Shown here piece by piece: positions 31,278 to 39,203 of a stretch of DNA of 64,000 bases. Every line of letters starts with the position of its first letter. The stretch's first letter is position 1. The stretch lies in NCBI RefSeq assembly GCF_017795745.1, contig NZ_CP059067.1, positions 62,001 to 126,000 of the forward strand, given 5' to 3'. The notes under the pieces were generated by a model that did no database searches, had not been told where the DNA came from, and saw nothing but the letters and a program-made list of their open reading frames with translations. A program made the translations under genes and the position numbers. The stretch is from Rhizobacter sp. AJA081-3. GTDB lineage: Bacteria > Pseudomonadota > Gammaproteobacteria > Burkholderiales > Burkholderiaceae_C.

Positions 31278-33326
31278 TCACTTGTAGAGCACCTGCGGCA
31301 GCCACAAGCCGATGGCCGGGAACATGTACAGCAGGAAGATCGCCAGCACCTGGATGCCCATGAACGGCAGCATCCCCGCGAAGATCTGGTTCAGCGTCAC
31401 GTGCGGCGGGCTCACGCCCTTCAGGTAGAACGCGGCCATCGCCACCGGCGGGCTGAGGAACGCGGTCTGCAGGTTCAGCGCGACGAGCAGGCCGAAGAAC
31501 AGCGGATCGACACCGAAGTTGTCGAGCAGCGGGATGAAGATCGGCATGAAGATGACGATGATCTCCGTCCACTCCAGCGGCCAGCCGAGCACGAAGATGA
31601 TCGCCTGGCTGAGCAGCAGGAACTGCGTCTTCGACAGGTTCATCGACATGACCCAGCGCTCGACCAGTTCCTGACCGCCCAGCAGCGCGAAGGCGGCAGA
31701 GAAGATCGCGCTGCCGACGAACAGCCAGCAGACCATCGCGCTGGTCTTGGCGGTGAGGAACACCGACTCCTTCACCATGGTCAGGTTCAGCTGCCGGTAG
31801 GCCGCCGCGAGGATGAAGCCGCCGAAGGCCCCCACCGCCGCTGCCTCGGTGGGCGTGGCCAGGCCGAAGACGATGGAGCCGAGCACCGCGAGGATCAGGA
31901 TCACCAGCGGAAAGAAGCTCGCCAGCAGCATCTTGAAGACCTCCAGGCGCTGGAAGCTCAGCATCGCGTAGAGGCCGAACAACGCGATCGCGCCCACGCC
32001 CAGCCCGATCCAGAAGCCACGACTCGCGCTGCGACGTTCGGGTGCGGCTTGCGGTGCGGCATTGGCGTTGCTGCCTGTCGTGGCACTCGGCGGCTCCTTC
32101 ACGCCGCCGGCGGCGCCGGGAGGCTCCTGCACGCCAGACCCGGGTGGCTCCTTGAGTCCGCCGCTGGCACCCGCAGGCTCCTGAACGCCACCGGCTGCCG
32201 GCGGCTCCTTCAAGCCGCCGCTGGCGGCGGGAGGTTCCTGCAGCCCGCCGGCGCTCGGCGGCTCCTGCAAGCCACCCGAAGAGCCCGGAGGCTCCTGCAC
32301 GCCGCCACTGGCGCCGCGCCCTTCGCGCAGGCTGCCTGCGGGCTCGGCCAGGCCGCCGGACTGCATCGCCGCCACCGGGTCGAGCGGTTCGGTGGCGGAG
32401 CGGTACGACAGCCCGGCCACCAGCACGAACACGATCGCCGGCAACAGCGTGATGCCGAGCTGCTTGAGGATGTAGTCGGCCGGCACGCCGGCGTTGCGCG
32501 AGCCCTTCAGGGCTGTCAGCAGCGCCGGCAGCGCGCGGTTGGACACGGCGTCCGAGATGCGTTGCGTCATCGGCGGCAACGGGACGAAGCGCGCCTCTGC
32601 GGAGAGCGGCGGCGCCATCTCCGGCTTCAGCTTGGCCAGGATGATCACGTAGACGATGTACAGGCCGGCCAGCATGATGCCGGGGAAGAACGCGCCGGCA
32701 TACAGCTGCACCACCGACACGCCGGCCGTGGCGCCGTAGACGATCAGCAGCACCGAGGGCGGGATCAGGATGCCCAGGCATCCGCCCGCGGTGATGGCGC
32801 CGGCCGACAGGCGTACGTCGTAGCCGCCCTTGAGCATCTGCGGAAAAGCCAGCAGGCCCATCAGCGTGACCACGGCGCCGACGATGCCGGTGGCCGTGGC
32901 GAACACCGCGCAGGTGAACAGCGTGGCCACCGCCAGCGAGCCCGGCACGCGGGCCAGCGCGAGGTGCAGCGACTTGAACAGCTTCTCGATCAGGTTGGCG
33001 CGTTCGACGAGGTAGCCCATGAACACGAACAGCGGGATCGAGATGAGCACGTCGTTGCTCATCACCTTGAAGGCCGACTGCACCATCAGGTCCAGTGTCT
33101 TCGTCGTGTCTTCCTCGTAGGCGAGCCAGGTGAACACCATGCCCATGCCCATCAGCGTGAACGCGGTGGGAAAGCCCAGCATGATCGCCACGACGACCAG
33201 CGCCAGCATCATCAGGCCGAGGTGGCCGTTGGTGATGGTCGGCGCCGAGACCAGCATCACCAGCGTGCCGGCGACGATCAGCCCCATGATGATGAAGCCG
33301 AACCAGAGTTCCCTGCGGATCTTCAC
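31278..33326 (-). CDS. dctM: TRAP transporter large permease (DctM) with a repeat-rich insert
   Basis: 682 residues with a GTG start overlapping the dctQ stop (GTGA). The N-terminal half holds DctM motifs such as GFPTAFTLMGMGMVFTWLA, SIPLFVFMGYLVERA and ITAGGCLGILIPPSVLLIVYG. The C-terminal half holds FGLATPTEAAAVGAFGGF and LNLQTAFLSPPVAMAAFYLKG. Standard DctM is about 430 residues; this is of the longer class with extra central helices. Between two of those helices, at about residues 321-412, lies a soluble insert of eight or nine Gly-Gly-(Leu/Val)-(Gln/Lys)-Glu-Pro-Pro repeats. It forms a sodium-driven uptake complex with DctQ and DctP. The effect of the insert is unknown. Confidence 0.93.
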   Translation of the reverse strand: MKIRRELWFGFIIMGLIVAGTLVMLVSAPTITNGHLGLMMLALVVVAIMLGFPTAFTLMGMGMVFTWLAYEEDTTKTLDLMVQSAFKVMSNDVLISIPLFVFMGYLVERANLIEKLFKSLHLALARVPGSLAVATLFTCAVFATATGIVGAVVTLMGLLAFPQMLKGGYDVRLSAGAITAGGCLGILIPPSVLLIVYGATAGVSVVQLYAGAFFPGIMLAGLYIVYVIILAKLKPEMAPPLSAEARFVPLPPMTQRISDAVSNRALPALLTALKGSRNAGVPADYILKQLGITLLPAIVFVLVAGLSYRSATEPLDPVAAMQSGGLAEPAGSLREGRGASGGVQEPPGSSGGLQEPPSAGGLQEPPAASGGLKEPPAAGGVQEPAGASGGLKEPPGSGVQEPPGAAGGVKEPPSATTGSNANAAPQAAPERRSASRGFWIGLGVGAIALFGLYAMLSFQRLEVFKMLLASFFPLVILILAVLGSIVFGLATPTEAAAVGAFGGFILAAAYRQLNLTMVKESVFLTAKTSAMVCWLFVGSAIFSAAFALLGGQELVERWVMSMNLSKTQFLLLSQAIIFVLGWPLEWTEIIVIFMPIFIPLLDNFGVDPLFFGLLVALNLQTAFLSPPVAMAAFYLKGVSPPHVTLNQIFAGMLPFMGIQVLAIFLLYMFPAIGLWLPQVLYK
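32085..32365 (-). repeat. Tandem repeat coding for GG(L/V)(Q/K)EPP units inside dctM
   Basis: Eight clear units and one degenerate unit of 27-30 bases encode GGVQEPPGSS, GGLQEPPSA, GGLQEPPAAS, GGLKEPPAA, GGVQEPAGAS, GGLKEPPGS, GVQEPPGAA and GGVKEPPSA. In plus-strand view the unit is close to GGCTCCTGCAAGCCGCCG. The copies differ at third positions and in the spacer, so they are not a recent expansion, yet the GG..EPP core is kept. Confidence 0.9.
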
Positions 33327-33955
33327 GACTTGCCCCCCTGCACGTAGTTCGCGGGAGCAACGTACTTGTCGAGCGCGGCGATGTCTTCGTCCTTCACGTG
33401 GACCATCTCCTTGAGCTTGTCGACGTCGACTTCCTCGACATCGTGTTCGCGCGACGGCCATTCGCCGTCACGCAGGCAGGTGATGCAGCGCACGATCTCC
33501 ACGATGCCCTGCAGCAGCAGCATGCCGCCGGCGACCGGGATGACGAACTTGAAGGGGTACAGCGGCAGCGCCGTGGCCGAGAAGGTCTGCTCCCGGATCG
33601 CCAGCGCCTCGTTGGCGTAGCCCCAGCCGGCGTAGGTGAGCGCGACGATGCCCGGCAGGAAGAAGATCACGTACAGGATCAGGTCGATGGTGGCTTGCGT
33701 GCGCGGCCGGAAGAAGCCGTAGAGCACGTCGCCGCGCACATGGCCGTTCTTGCTCAGCGTGTAGGCGCCGGCCATCATGAACAGCGTGCCGTACAGCATG
33801 ATCTGCACGTTCAGGTTCCAGTCGTGCGGGTTGTTCAGCACGTAGCGCGAGAACACCTCGTAGGTGATCAGGAACGTGAGCACGACGATGAACCAGGCGA
33901 ACAGCTGGCCGAGCCAGGTGGAGAGGCGGTCGACCGCCAACAGCAGTTTCTGCAT
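33323..33955 (-). CDS. dctQ: TRAP transporter small permease (DctQ)
   Basis: 210 residues with four membrane helices. The first is LGQLFAWFIVVLTFLITYEVFSRYV, carrying the conserved EVFSRYVL motif, and the second includes NVQIMLYGTLFMMAGAYTL followed by NGHVRGDVLY. The C-terminal 45 residues are acidic and soluble, longer than in most DctQ proteins. Its GTGA overlap with dctM shows tight coupling. The ATG at 33953-33955 fits the first helix. Confidence 0.92.
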   Translation of the reverse strand: MQKLLLAVDRLSTWLGQLFAWFIVVLTFLITYEVFSRYVLNNPHDWNLNVQIMLYGTLFMMAGAYTLSKNGHVRGDVLYGFFRPRTQATIDLILYVIFFLPGIVALTYAGWGYANEALAIREQTFSATALPLYPFKFVIPVAGGMLLLQGIVEIVRCITCLRDGEWPSREHDVEEVDVDKLKEMVHVKDEDIAALDKYVAPANYVQGGKS

Positions 33956-33984
33956 TGAGTTTCCTCGCGAGGGCAGCACAAAGT

Positions 33985-34021
33985 AAAAGGGCTGCCGGCC
34001 GATGGTGCCGGCCGGCAGCCC
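33985..34021 (-). terminator. Strong hairpin between dctP and dctQ (attenuator or mRNA stabiliser)
   Basis: A perfect 12-base-pair stem (33989-34000 with 34010-34021) with a nine-base loop lies between the dctP stop and the dctQ start. On the minus strand it is followed by TTTTAC, a short U-run. Partial termination or 3'-end protection here would make binding protein more abundant than the membrane subunits, a known arrangement for binding-protein-dependent transporters. Confidence 0.75.
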
Positions 34022-34039
34022 GTGCGGCCCGGGTCGCGC

Positions 34040-35152
34040 TTACTTCTTGCCGAAGTAGTGGTTGTAGGCCATCGTGAAGTCGACCATGTAGTCGTTCTGC
34101 CAGGCGCCGGCGCGCTGCGCGAAGGCCTTCTGGCTCTCCAGGATCTTCTTGAACATCGCGTTCTCTTCGCTCTTCTTGGCGATGATCTTGTCCCACGACG
34201 CGAGCTGCGCGCGCAGGATGGCGTCGGGCGTCTTGTAGAAGTTGACGCCGGCCTTCTTCAGCTCGATGTAGTCCTGCGAGTTGCGCTGGATCGCCTTCCA
34301 GCTCATGTCGGCGCTGGCGGCCTGCACGGCGTAGTCGATGATCGACTTGAGCTCGGCGGGCAGGGCGTTGAACTTGCCCTTGTTGAACAGGATCTCGAAC
34401 TGCTCGCCCGACTGGTGGAAGCTCTGCAGCATGCAGTTCTTGCTGACGTCGGGGAAGCCGAGCAGGCGGTCCGAGCTGGCGTTATTGAACTCGGCGCCGT
34501 CGATCAGGCCGCGGTCCAGGGCCGGCACGATCTCGCCGCCGGGCAGCGGGTTCACCGCGGCGCCCATGTCGGTGTACATGTCGACCGCCAGGCCGACGGT
34601 GCGGAACTTGATGCCCTTGATGTCTTCGACGCGGGCCACCGGCTTCTTGAACCAGCCGAACGGCTGCGTCGGCATCGGGCCGTACAGGTAGGACACGACG
34701 TCGAGGTTCAGCGTCTTGTAGATCTCGTCGAGCAGCGCCTTGCCGCCGCCGTAGTTGTGCCAGGCCAGCACCATGTTCGGGTCCATGCCGAAGGCCGGGC
34801 CGGAGCCCCACAGCGCCAGCGCCGAATTCTTGCCGTAGTGGTAGGCCACCACGCCGTGGCCGCCGTCCAGCGTGCCCTTGGAAACGCCTTCGAGCAGTTG
34901 GAACGCGGGCACCACGGCACCGGCCGGCAGCACCTCGATCTTCAGGCGGCCACCCGCCATGTCGTTGACTTTCTTCGCGAAGTCGGTGGCGTACTCGTGG
35001 AAGATGTCCTTCGAGGGCCAGGTGCTCTGGAAGCGCAGCGAGGTGGTCTGGGCATTCGAGACCATCGGCGCGGCCATCGCGCCGGCGGCCACGGTGCTGG
35101 TGGCGGCGGTCTTCAGGAAGCGGCGGCGCGGGGCGGGCGAGGGCTTGCTCAT
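34040..35152 (-). CDS. dctP: TRAP transporter substrate-binding protein (DctP/TakP-like)
   Basis: 370 residues. A twin-arginine-like signal (RRRFLKTAATSTVAAGAM) ends near SNAQT. The mature protein begins LRFQSTWPSKDIFHEYATDFAKKVN. Conserved elements include IKGIKFRTVGLAVDMYTDMGAAVNPLP-like sequence with the arginine that usually binds the substrate carboxylate, and ALDRGLIDGAEFNNASSD. The overall layout resembles the TakP group that binds 2-oxo acids or related carboxylates; the exact ligand is not visible. A GGAG site precedes the ATG. Confidence 0.92.
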   Translation of the reverse strand: MSKPSPAPRRRFLKTAATSTVAAGAMAAPMVSNAQTTSLRFQSTWPSKDIFHEYATDFAKKVNDMAGGRLKIEVLPAGAVVPAFQLLEGVSKGTLDGGHGVVAYHYGKNSALALWGSGPAFGMDPNMVLAWHNYGGGKALLDEIYKTLNLDVVSYLYGPMPTQPFGWFKKPVARVEDIKGIKFRTVGLAVDMYTDMGAAVNPLPGGEIVPALDRGLIDGAEFNNASSDRLLGFPDVSKNCMLQSFHQSGEQFEILFNKGKFNALPAELKSIIDYAVQAASADMSWKAIQRNSQDYIELKKAGVNFYKTPDAILRAQLASWDKIIAKKSEENAMFKKILESQKAFAQRAGAWQNDYMVDFTMAYNHYFGKK

Positions 35153-35188
35153 CGGGGAGTCTCCGGTAGGGCGTTACGACAACGTGGA

Positions 35189-35263
35189 TTGCTCGCGTGC
35201 CACCCTGTACCGGGCGATTGACGCGGACCCCCTAATGTCTCTATGCCGCCCATTTGCGAGCAA
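35189..35263. repeat. Inverted repeat upstream of dctP
   Basis: TTGCTCGC at 35189-35196 and its exact complement GCGAGCAA at 35256-35263 are 59 bases apart in the 239-base gap before dctP. A short palindrome GGGTAAAACCC lies at 35266-35276. These could be regulator sites for the TRAP operon, but chance is not excluded for eight bases. Otherwise I see nothing in this gap. Confidence 0.35.
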
Positions 35264-35391
35264 GTGGGTAAAACCCTCCGACACTTTGTCGCACTGCACC
35301 ATGGCGCGTCGGCGCGCCCAGGCGAGGATGCCGATTGCGGCGGTGCGGTCGATTCAGTTTCGACCTGCGCGCAAAGATCGTTCGCGCGGAG

Positions 35392-36165
35392 TCAGGCCCA
35401 GCCGGCGTCGACGATGAATTCCTGGGCCGTCACCATCCGCGCCGTGTCGGCAGCCAGGAACAGCACCATGTGGGCGATATCCATGCCGACGATGCGCCCG
35501 GGGATGCAGTGCTGCTTGTCCATCTCGGCCTCGCCGGCGGCGTCGACCCACAGCGAGACCTGCCGCTCGGTCATGGTCCAGCCCGGCACCACGCAGTTCA
35601 CGCGGATGCCGTCGCGGCCGAGGTCGCGCGCCAGGCAGCGCGTGAAGCCCTGCATCGCCGACTTGGCAGTCGCGTAGACGCTCAGGTTCGGCGTCTTGTT
35701 CTTCCAGCTGCCCGAGCCGATGTTGACGATGCTGCCGCCGCCCTTGCCGCGCATCGAGGCCAGCACCGCCTGCGTCGCGAAGAAATGCGGCCGCAGGTTG
35801 ATGGCGATGCGCTCGTCGAAGTATTCCGGTGTGATCTCGTCGATGCTGTGGCGCTGGTCGTTGGCGACGTTGTTGACGAGCACGTCGACGCCGCCGGTGC
35901 GCACGGCCAGGCGTTCGATCGCCGCTTTCAGCGCCGGCACGTCGGTCACGTCGACGGCCTCGAAGAAGGTGTCCGGCAGGCTTGCAGCGAGCGCGCGGCC
36001 GGCGGCCTCGTCGCGGTCGACGAAGCCGACCTGGCAGCCCTGCTGCGCGAAGGCGCGCACGATGTCGGCGCCGATGCCGCCGGCGCCGCCGGTGACGATC
36101 ACGCCCTGGCCGGCCAGGCTGTTGAAGCGCACGCCGGCGTATTCGATGTGGGGAACGGTGGCCAT
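35392..36165 (-). CDS. SDR-family sugar dehydrogenase (galactose/xylose 1-dehydrogenase-like)
   Basis: 257 residues. The NAD(P) motif TGGAGGIG spans residues 25-32. The catalytic set is Ser151, Tyr164 and Lys168 (SVYATAKSAM). NNVANDQRH, DERIAINLR and the C-terminal FIVDAGW resemble Caulobacter D-xylose 1-dehydrogenase and related aldose 1-dehydrogenases. It is last in the sugar transport operon, seven bases after the second permease. With a GH42 beta-galactosidase in the same operon, galactose is the most likely substrate, giving galactonolactone; that is inference. Confidence 0.82.
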   Translation of the reverse strand: MATVPHIEYAGVRFNSLAGQGVIVTGGAGGIGADIVRAFAQQGCQVGFVDRDEAAGRALAASLPDTFFEAVDVTDVPALKAAIERLAVRTGGVDVLVNNVANDQRHSIDEITPEYFDERIAINLRPHFFATQAVLASMRGKGGGSIVNIGSGSWKNKTPNLSVYATAKSAMQGFTRCLARDLGRDGIRVNCVVPGWTMTERQVSLWVDAAGEAEMDKQHCIPGRIVGMDIAHMVLFLAADTARMVTAQEFIVDAGWA

Positions 36166-36172
36166 GGAATCC

Positions 36173-37024
36173 TCAACCCTTGGTCGCGCCGAACGTCAGC
36201 CCGGCGATGAAATGCTTCTGCATCGCGAAGAACAGCAGCACCGCGGGCAGCGCCGCGACGATGGCGCCGGCCGAGACCAGGTTCCAGCGTGCCACCCAGG
36301 TGCCCTTCAACTGTGCCACGCCCACCGTGATGGGCCGGGCCTCGTCGCCCTGGGCCAGCGTCAGGGCCCAGAAGTAGTCGTTCCACACGAAGGTGAAGAC
36401 GAGCACGGCGAGTGCCGCCAGCGCCGGGCGGATCAGCGGCAGCACCACCTTGTGGAAGATCGTCCACTCGCTCGCGCCCTCGACCCGCGCCGCCTCGATC
36501 AGCTCGTAGGGCAGCTGCTTGATGAAGTTGCGCAGGAACAGCGTGCAGAAGCCGGTCTGGAAGGCCATGTGGAACAGGACCACGCCGGTGACCGTGTCGA
36601 GCAGCCCGAGGTCCAGCGTGAGCGATCGCACCGGGATCATCAGGATCTGGAAGGGGATGAAGTTGCCGGCGATGAAGATCGCGAACAGCAGCGTGTTGCC
36701 CTTGAAGTCGTAGGTGGCCAGCGCGAAGCCGGCCATGCTGGCCAGCACCAGCGCCAGCAGCACCGCGGGAATGGTGATGCGGCAGCTGTTCCAGAAGTAC
36801 TTCAGCATCGGCGAGCCGGTCAGCACTTCCTTGTAGTTGGCCCACATCGAGAAATCGCGCGGCCAGCCCCAGTAGTTGCCGGCCATGATCTCGTCCGCCG
36901 AGCGCATCGACGTGACCAGCACCGCGATCAGCGGGAGCAGCCACAGGATCAGCACCACCGGCACCGCGATGCGGTACAGGTTGCGGTTCAGCGGTCGCCA
37001 CTTGGCGATGGGGGTGGGGAACAT
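36173..37024 (-). CDS. Sugar ABC transporter permease (MalG-like)
   Basis: 283 residues with six membrane helices. The inner-membrane EAA loop that contacts the ATPase is seen as ELIEAARVEGASEWTIFHKVVLPLIRP. The early short periplasmic part and WGWPRDFSMWANYKEV match the MalG/CUT1 second permease. It follows the first permease by four bases. Confidence 0.93.
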   Translation of the reverse strand: MFPTPIAKWRPLNRNLYRIAVPVVLILWLLPLIAVLVTSMRSADEIMAGNYWGWPRDFSMWANYKEVLTGSPMLKYFWNSCRITIPAVLLALVLASMAGFALATYDFKGNTLLFAIFIAGNFIPFQILMIPVRSLTLDLGLLDTVTGVVLFHMAFQTGFCTLFLRNFIKQLPYELIEAARVEGASEWTIFHKVVLPLIRPALAALAVLVFTFVWNDYFWALTLAQGDEARPITVGVAQLKGTWVARWNLVSAGAIVAALPAVLLFFAMQKHFIAGLTFGATKG

Positions 37025-37028
37025 GGCG

Positions 37029-37916
37029 CTACCTTCCGCCCTCGCGTTCCTGCCGGATCATGCGCGTCAGGAAGTAGGCGATGTAGATCAGCATGATCAG
37101 CATCAGCACCACGGCGATGGCGGCGCCGTAGCCCTGCCGGTAGTACTTGATCGCCTGCTCGTACATGAAGAAGGCGAGCACGGTCGAGCTGCCGTACGGG
37201 CCGCCGTCGCTCATCACCGAGATCAGGTCGAAGCTGCGCAATGCGCCGATGACGGTGACGACGATGGCGATGAAGGTCGCCGGCCGCAGCTGCGGCAGGA
37301 TCACCCTGCGCAGCAGCGTGAAGCCCTTCGCGCCCTCGATGCGCGCCGCCTCGATCAGCTCCGGGCTGACCGCGGTCAGCCCGGTGAGGTACAGGATCAT
37401 GCAGTAGGCCGTCTGCGGCCACAGCGCCGCGGCGATGATGCCGAAGGTCACCGTGTCCTCGTCGCCGAGCACCGGCATGGCGTGGCCGACCATCAAGGCC
37501 AGCAGCCCGGCGGTCGGTTCGTAGAACCAGTTGAACACCATGCCGATGACGACGCCCGAGAGCACGAAGGGCATGAAGAACAGCGACTTCGCCAGACGCA
37601 TGCCGCGCATCTGCTGATTCAGGAACAACGCCAGCGCCAGCCCGATCGGCGGGGCCAGCAGGAACAGCGCCAGCCAGATGACGTTGTTCTTCAGCGCCTT
37701 GTAGAAGGTGTCGTCGTCGAGCAGCTCCCGGTAGTTGGCCAGGCCGACGAACACCTTGGGCGCGAGCCCGTCCCACTCGTAGAAGCTCAGCACGATGCTC
37801 TGGCCGATCGGCCAGAGCACGTACACGGTGAAGAACAGCACCGCCGGCGCGAGGAACAGAAACGCAGCGCGCCGCTTGCGCGCTGCCATCGGCGACCGGG
37901 GAGGCTGTGCCTTCAC
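37029..37916 (-). CDS. Sugar ABC transporter permease (MalF-like)
   Basis: 295 residues with six membrane helices. The first helix is FLFLAPAVLFFTVYVLWPIGQS and the EAA loop is ELIEAARIEGAKGFTLLRRVILPQLRP, typical of CUT1 first permeases. I give the GTG start seven bases after the binding-protein stop. An ATG nine codons later (37887-37889) is equally possible, since neither has a good ribosome site. Confidence 0.92.
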   Translation of the reverse strand: MKAQPPRSPMAARKRRAAFLFLAPAVLFFTVYVLWPIGQSIVLSFYEWDGLAPKVFVGLANYRELLDDDTFYKALKNNVIWLALFLLAPPIGLALALFLNQQMRGMRLAKSLFFMPFVLSGVVIGMVFNWFYEPTAGLLALMVGHAMPVLGDEDTVTFGIIAAALWPQTAYCMILYLTGLTAVSPELIEAARIEGAKGFTLLRRVILPQLRPATFIAIVVTVIGALRSFDLISVMSDGGPYGSSTVLAFFMYEQAIKYYRQGYGAAIAVVLMLIMLIYIAYFLTRMIRQEREGGR

Positions 37917-37923
37917 TGCCCGC

Positions 37924-39159
37924 TCACTTCGCCTTGTGGATGCGCTGGCGATCCTTCTCGAGCTTGGCCAGGATCGCATCCAGCCGCTCCGGCTTGGCGA
38001 GGAACTCCTGCATGCCCTTCATGCCCTCGTCGGCCATCTCCTTGACCGCGTCGCGGTCGTAGAACTGCGCCACGCCGCCGGCCGCGCCGGACAGGATGTC
38101 GAATGAGGTCTTCTCGAGCGGGTCGGTGGGCGGCGACGACTTGCTGTTGGTCGGCAGCGAGCCCATGCCCTTGGCGAGCTTGGCGACGTTCTCGGGCTTG
38201 GCCGCGAACTCGAGGAACTTGCGCGCGTCGGCCTTGTTCTTCGCCTTGGCCGGGATGTGGAAGGTGTCGGTCGGGCCGTCCTCGGCGCGCTTGACCTTGG
38301 CGTCGATCTCCGGGAACTGCATGTAGCCCATCTTGTCCTTCACGTCGGCGGGGAAGCCCGGCGCCATGAAGGTGCCCATCAGGAACATGGCGGCCTTGCC
38401 GGTGTACAGCAGCGGCTGAGCCGTCTGGTAGTCGTAGCTGGTGATGTTGTCGACGAAGCAGCCGACGTCCATCGCGCTCTTCCAGTTCGCGAAGGTCTTC
38501 TTCACGCGGGCATCGGTGTACGGCACCTTGCCGTCGGTCAGGTCGATGTGGAACTCGTAGCCGTTGGTGCGCAGGTTCATGTAGTCGAACCAGCCGGCCA
38601 GGTTCCAGCCGTCCTTGCCACCGGCGGTCACCGGCGCGATGCCTGCAGCCTTGAGCTTCTTGCAGGCGTCGGTGAACTCGGCCCAGTTCTTCGGCTCGGC
38701 CTTCACGCCGGCCTTGTCGAACAGGTCCTTGCGGTAGAACACGCCCCACGAGTAGTACATGTAGGGCAGCGCGTAGAACTTGCCGCCCAGCGAAGCCGAC
38801 TTGGTCGTGCTGGCGAACTCCTTCTCCCAGCCGTTCTTCTTCCACAGGTCCGAGATGTCCTCCAGCAGGCCGCGGCGCACGTAGTAGCGCATGCGTTCGC
38901 CGGCGTACCAGTTGATCAGGTCGGGCGACTCGGCGGACAGCCAGTTCGGCAACTGCACCTTGTAGCCTTCGGCGTCGATGTAGCTGACCTTGACCTTGAT
39001 GTCCGGGTGGGCCTTCTCGAAGTCGTCGATCAGCGCCTGGAAGGCGGCCTTCTGGTTCGGGCCGTGGATGCTGGCGTTGTAGGTGATCGTGCCGGCCTGG
39101 GCGCCGGCCGTGGCCAGCAGCGCGGCCGCGGCCAGCAGGGTGAGGGTGGGGTACTTCAT
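37924..39159 (-). CDS. Sugar ABC transporter substrate-binding protein (CUT1)
   Basis: 411 residues. A signal peptide (residues 1-22, ending GAQA) is followed by TITYNASIHGPNQKAAFQALIDDFEKAHPDIKVKV-type sequence of family 1 solute-binding proteins. Aromatic sugar-contact candidates occur in INWYAGERMRYYVR, ALPYMYYSWGVFYRK and GWNLAGWFDYMN. The ATG at 39157-39159 is preceded by GGAGACTCCCG. Operon position directly after the GH42 gene suggests a galactoside ligand. Confidence 0.93.
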   Translation of the reverse strand: MKYPTLTLLAAAALLATAGAQAGTITYNASIHGPNQKAAFQALIDDFEKAHPDIKVKVSYIDAEGYKVQLPNWLSAESPDLINWYAGERMRYYVRRGLLEDISDLWKKNGWEKEFASTTKSASLGGKFYALPYMYYSWGVFYRKDLFDKAGVKAEPKNWAEFTDACKKLKAAGIAPVTAGGKDGWNLAGWFDYMNLRTNGYEFHIDLTDGKVPYTDARVKKTFANWKSAMDVGCFVDNITSYDYQTAQPLLYTGKAAMFLMGTFMAPGFPADVKDKMGYMQFPEIDAKVKRAEDGPTDTFHIPAKAKNKADARKFLEFAAKPENVAKLAKGMGSLPTNSKSSPPTDPLEKTSFDILSGAAGGVAQFYDRDAVKEMADEGMKGMQEFLAKPERLDAILAKLEKDRQRIHKAK

Positions 39160-39203
39160 CGGGAGTCTCCTGCAGCGTGGTTGTGGTTGACGGGAAATTG
39201 CGC

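Noticed and set aside
32085-32365. Possible CRISPR-like array
   Set aside because: The repeats have no unique spacers and encode in-frame peptide repeats of DctM.
35180-35210. Sigma-54 promoter before dctP (TGGCAC on the minus strand)
   Set aside because: The -24 element is good but the -12 element reads CAAT in place of TTGC, so the pair fails.
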